A stretch of 64,000 nucleotides of DNA, taken from Collinsella aerofaciens. Its GTDB lineage: Bacteria; Actinomycetota; Coriobacteriia; Coriobacteriales; Coriobacteriaceae. How positions within the stretch are numbered: the first letter of the stretch is position 1; every line of letters starts with the position of its first letter. The notes under the pieces were generated by a model. The model saw only the letters and a list, made by a program, of their open reading frames with translations. It made no database searches and was not told the DNA's origin. Location of the stretch: assembly GCF_902364355.1 (NCBI RefSeq), contig NZ_CABJDK010000004.1, positions 2,682-66,681 of the forward strand, given 5' to 3'. The position numbers were made by a program, and so were the translations under genes. Positions 64,000-64,000 of this stretch are shown here, in pieces.

Positions 64000-64000
64000 G

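Overview
This window looks like a piece of chromosome from an actinobacterium of class Coriobacteriia, most likely a Collinsella-type gut organism. That is an inference from the high-GC coding style, the gene content (RNase Y with RNase J, SpoVS in a genome with no other visible sporulation gene here, RodZ-FtsK-RNase J, ScpAB-RluB-Cmk-PlsC-IspH-Der-PlsY-GpsA) and the presence of several LexA boxes of the GAAC-N4-GTTC type. No database was searched.

Layout. 1-1.1 kb: the end of a region with a surface protein whose LPKTG sorting signal is cut off by an in-frame TAG. 1.2-9.7 kb: an accessory island, visibly less GC-rich than its surroundings, made of defence-like and toxin-antitoxin-like units in series: a PHP-phosphoesterase/ABC-ATPase (TrlF-like) gene with a small overlapping partner; an AbiF-type HEPN gene preceded by its own promoter, a short structured RNA and a terminator; a three-gene unit with a MntA-type nucleotidyltransferase; a Phd/RelE-ParE pair with a palindromic operator; a tRNA-Val; and an AbiEi-like/DUF559-like endonuclease-fold protein. 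9.7-11.1 kb: two identical tRNA-Ala(GGC) genes, a tRNA with CAT anticodon on the minus strand, and two copies of a 148-bp inverted-repeat element.

11.1-28.2 kb is a long plus-strand housekeeping block: ABC-F ATPase, M50 protease, ScpAB, RluB-type pseudouridine synthase, Cmk, PlsC, IspH, DUF512 protein, Der, PlsY, GpsA, Rpe, cysteine desulfurase, Nif3-like protein, zinc-ribbon protein and CoaBC. A tRNA-Pro(GGG) closes it. 28.9-33.6 kb, minus strand and strikingly GC-rich, is a lantibiotic-immunity type ABC transporter (ATPase plus two permeases) with a small membrane protein and a response regulator/histidine kinase pair. 33.9-38.8 kb (plus): CDP-alcohol phosphatidyltransferase, FHA protein, MerR-type regulator, Apt, NlpC/P60 hydrolase, DegV protein. 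38.9-45.3 kb is mixed: DUF1836 and TrxB (minus), a diacylglycerol glycosyltransferase-like protein (plus), Dut and NrdR (minus), then a LysM protein diverging from LexA across three SOS boxes spaced exactly 28 bp. 45.3-63.4 kb (minus): HflX-MiaA-MiaB, SpoVS, a GHKL ATPase, RNase Y, RecA-RecX with an SOS box, PncC, PgsA, RimO, YajQ, RodZ, FtsK and RNase J.

A recurring theme is palindromic intergenic DNA. Two families (at 42.0-42.4 kb and 63.6-64.0 kb) each appear as two inverted copies in which the central core is conserved but the flanking arms are unrelated between copies and still self-complementary within each copy. A further diverged repeat pair (8.3 kb and 54.2 kb) has conserved ends and a variable middle. 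The AbiF-ncRNA unit, the TrlF-like pair, the unclassified nucleotidyltransferase unit and these hairpin families are the most interesting parts of the window.
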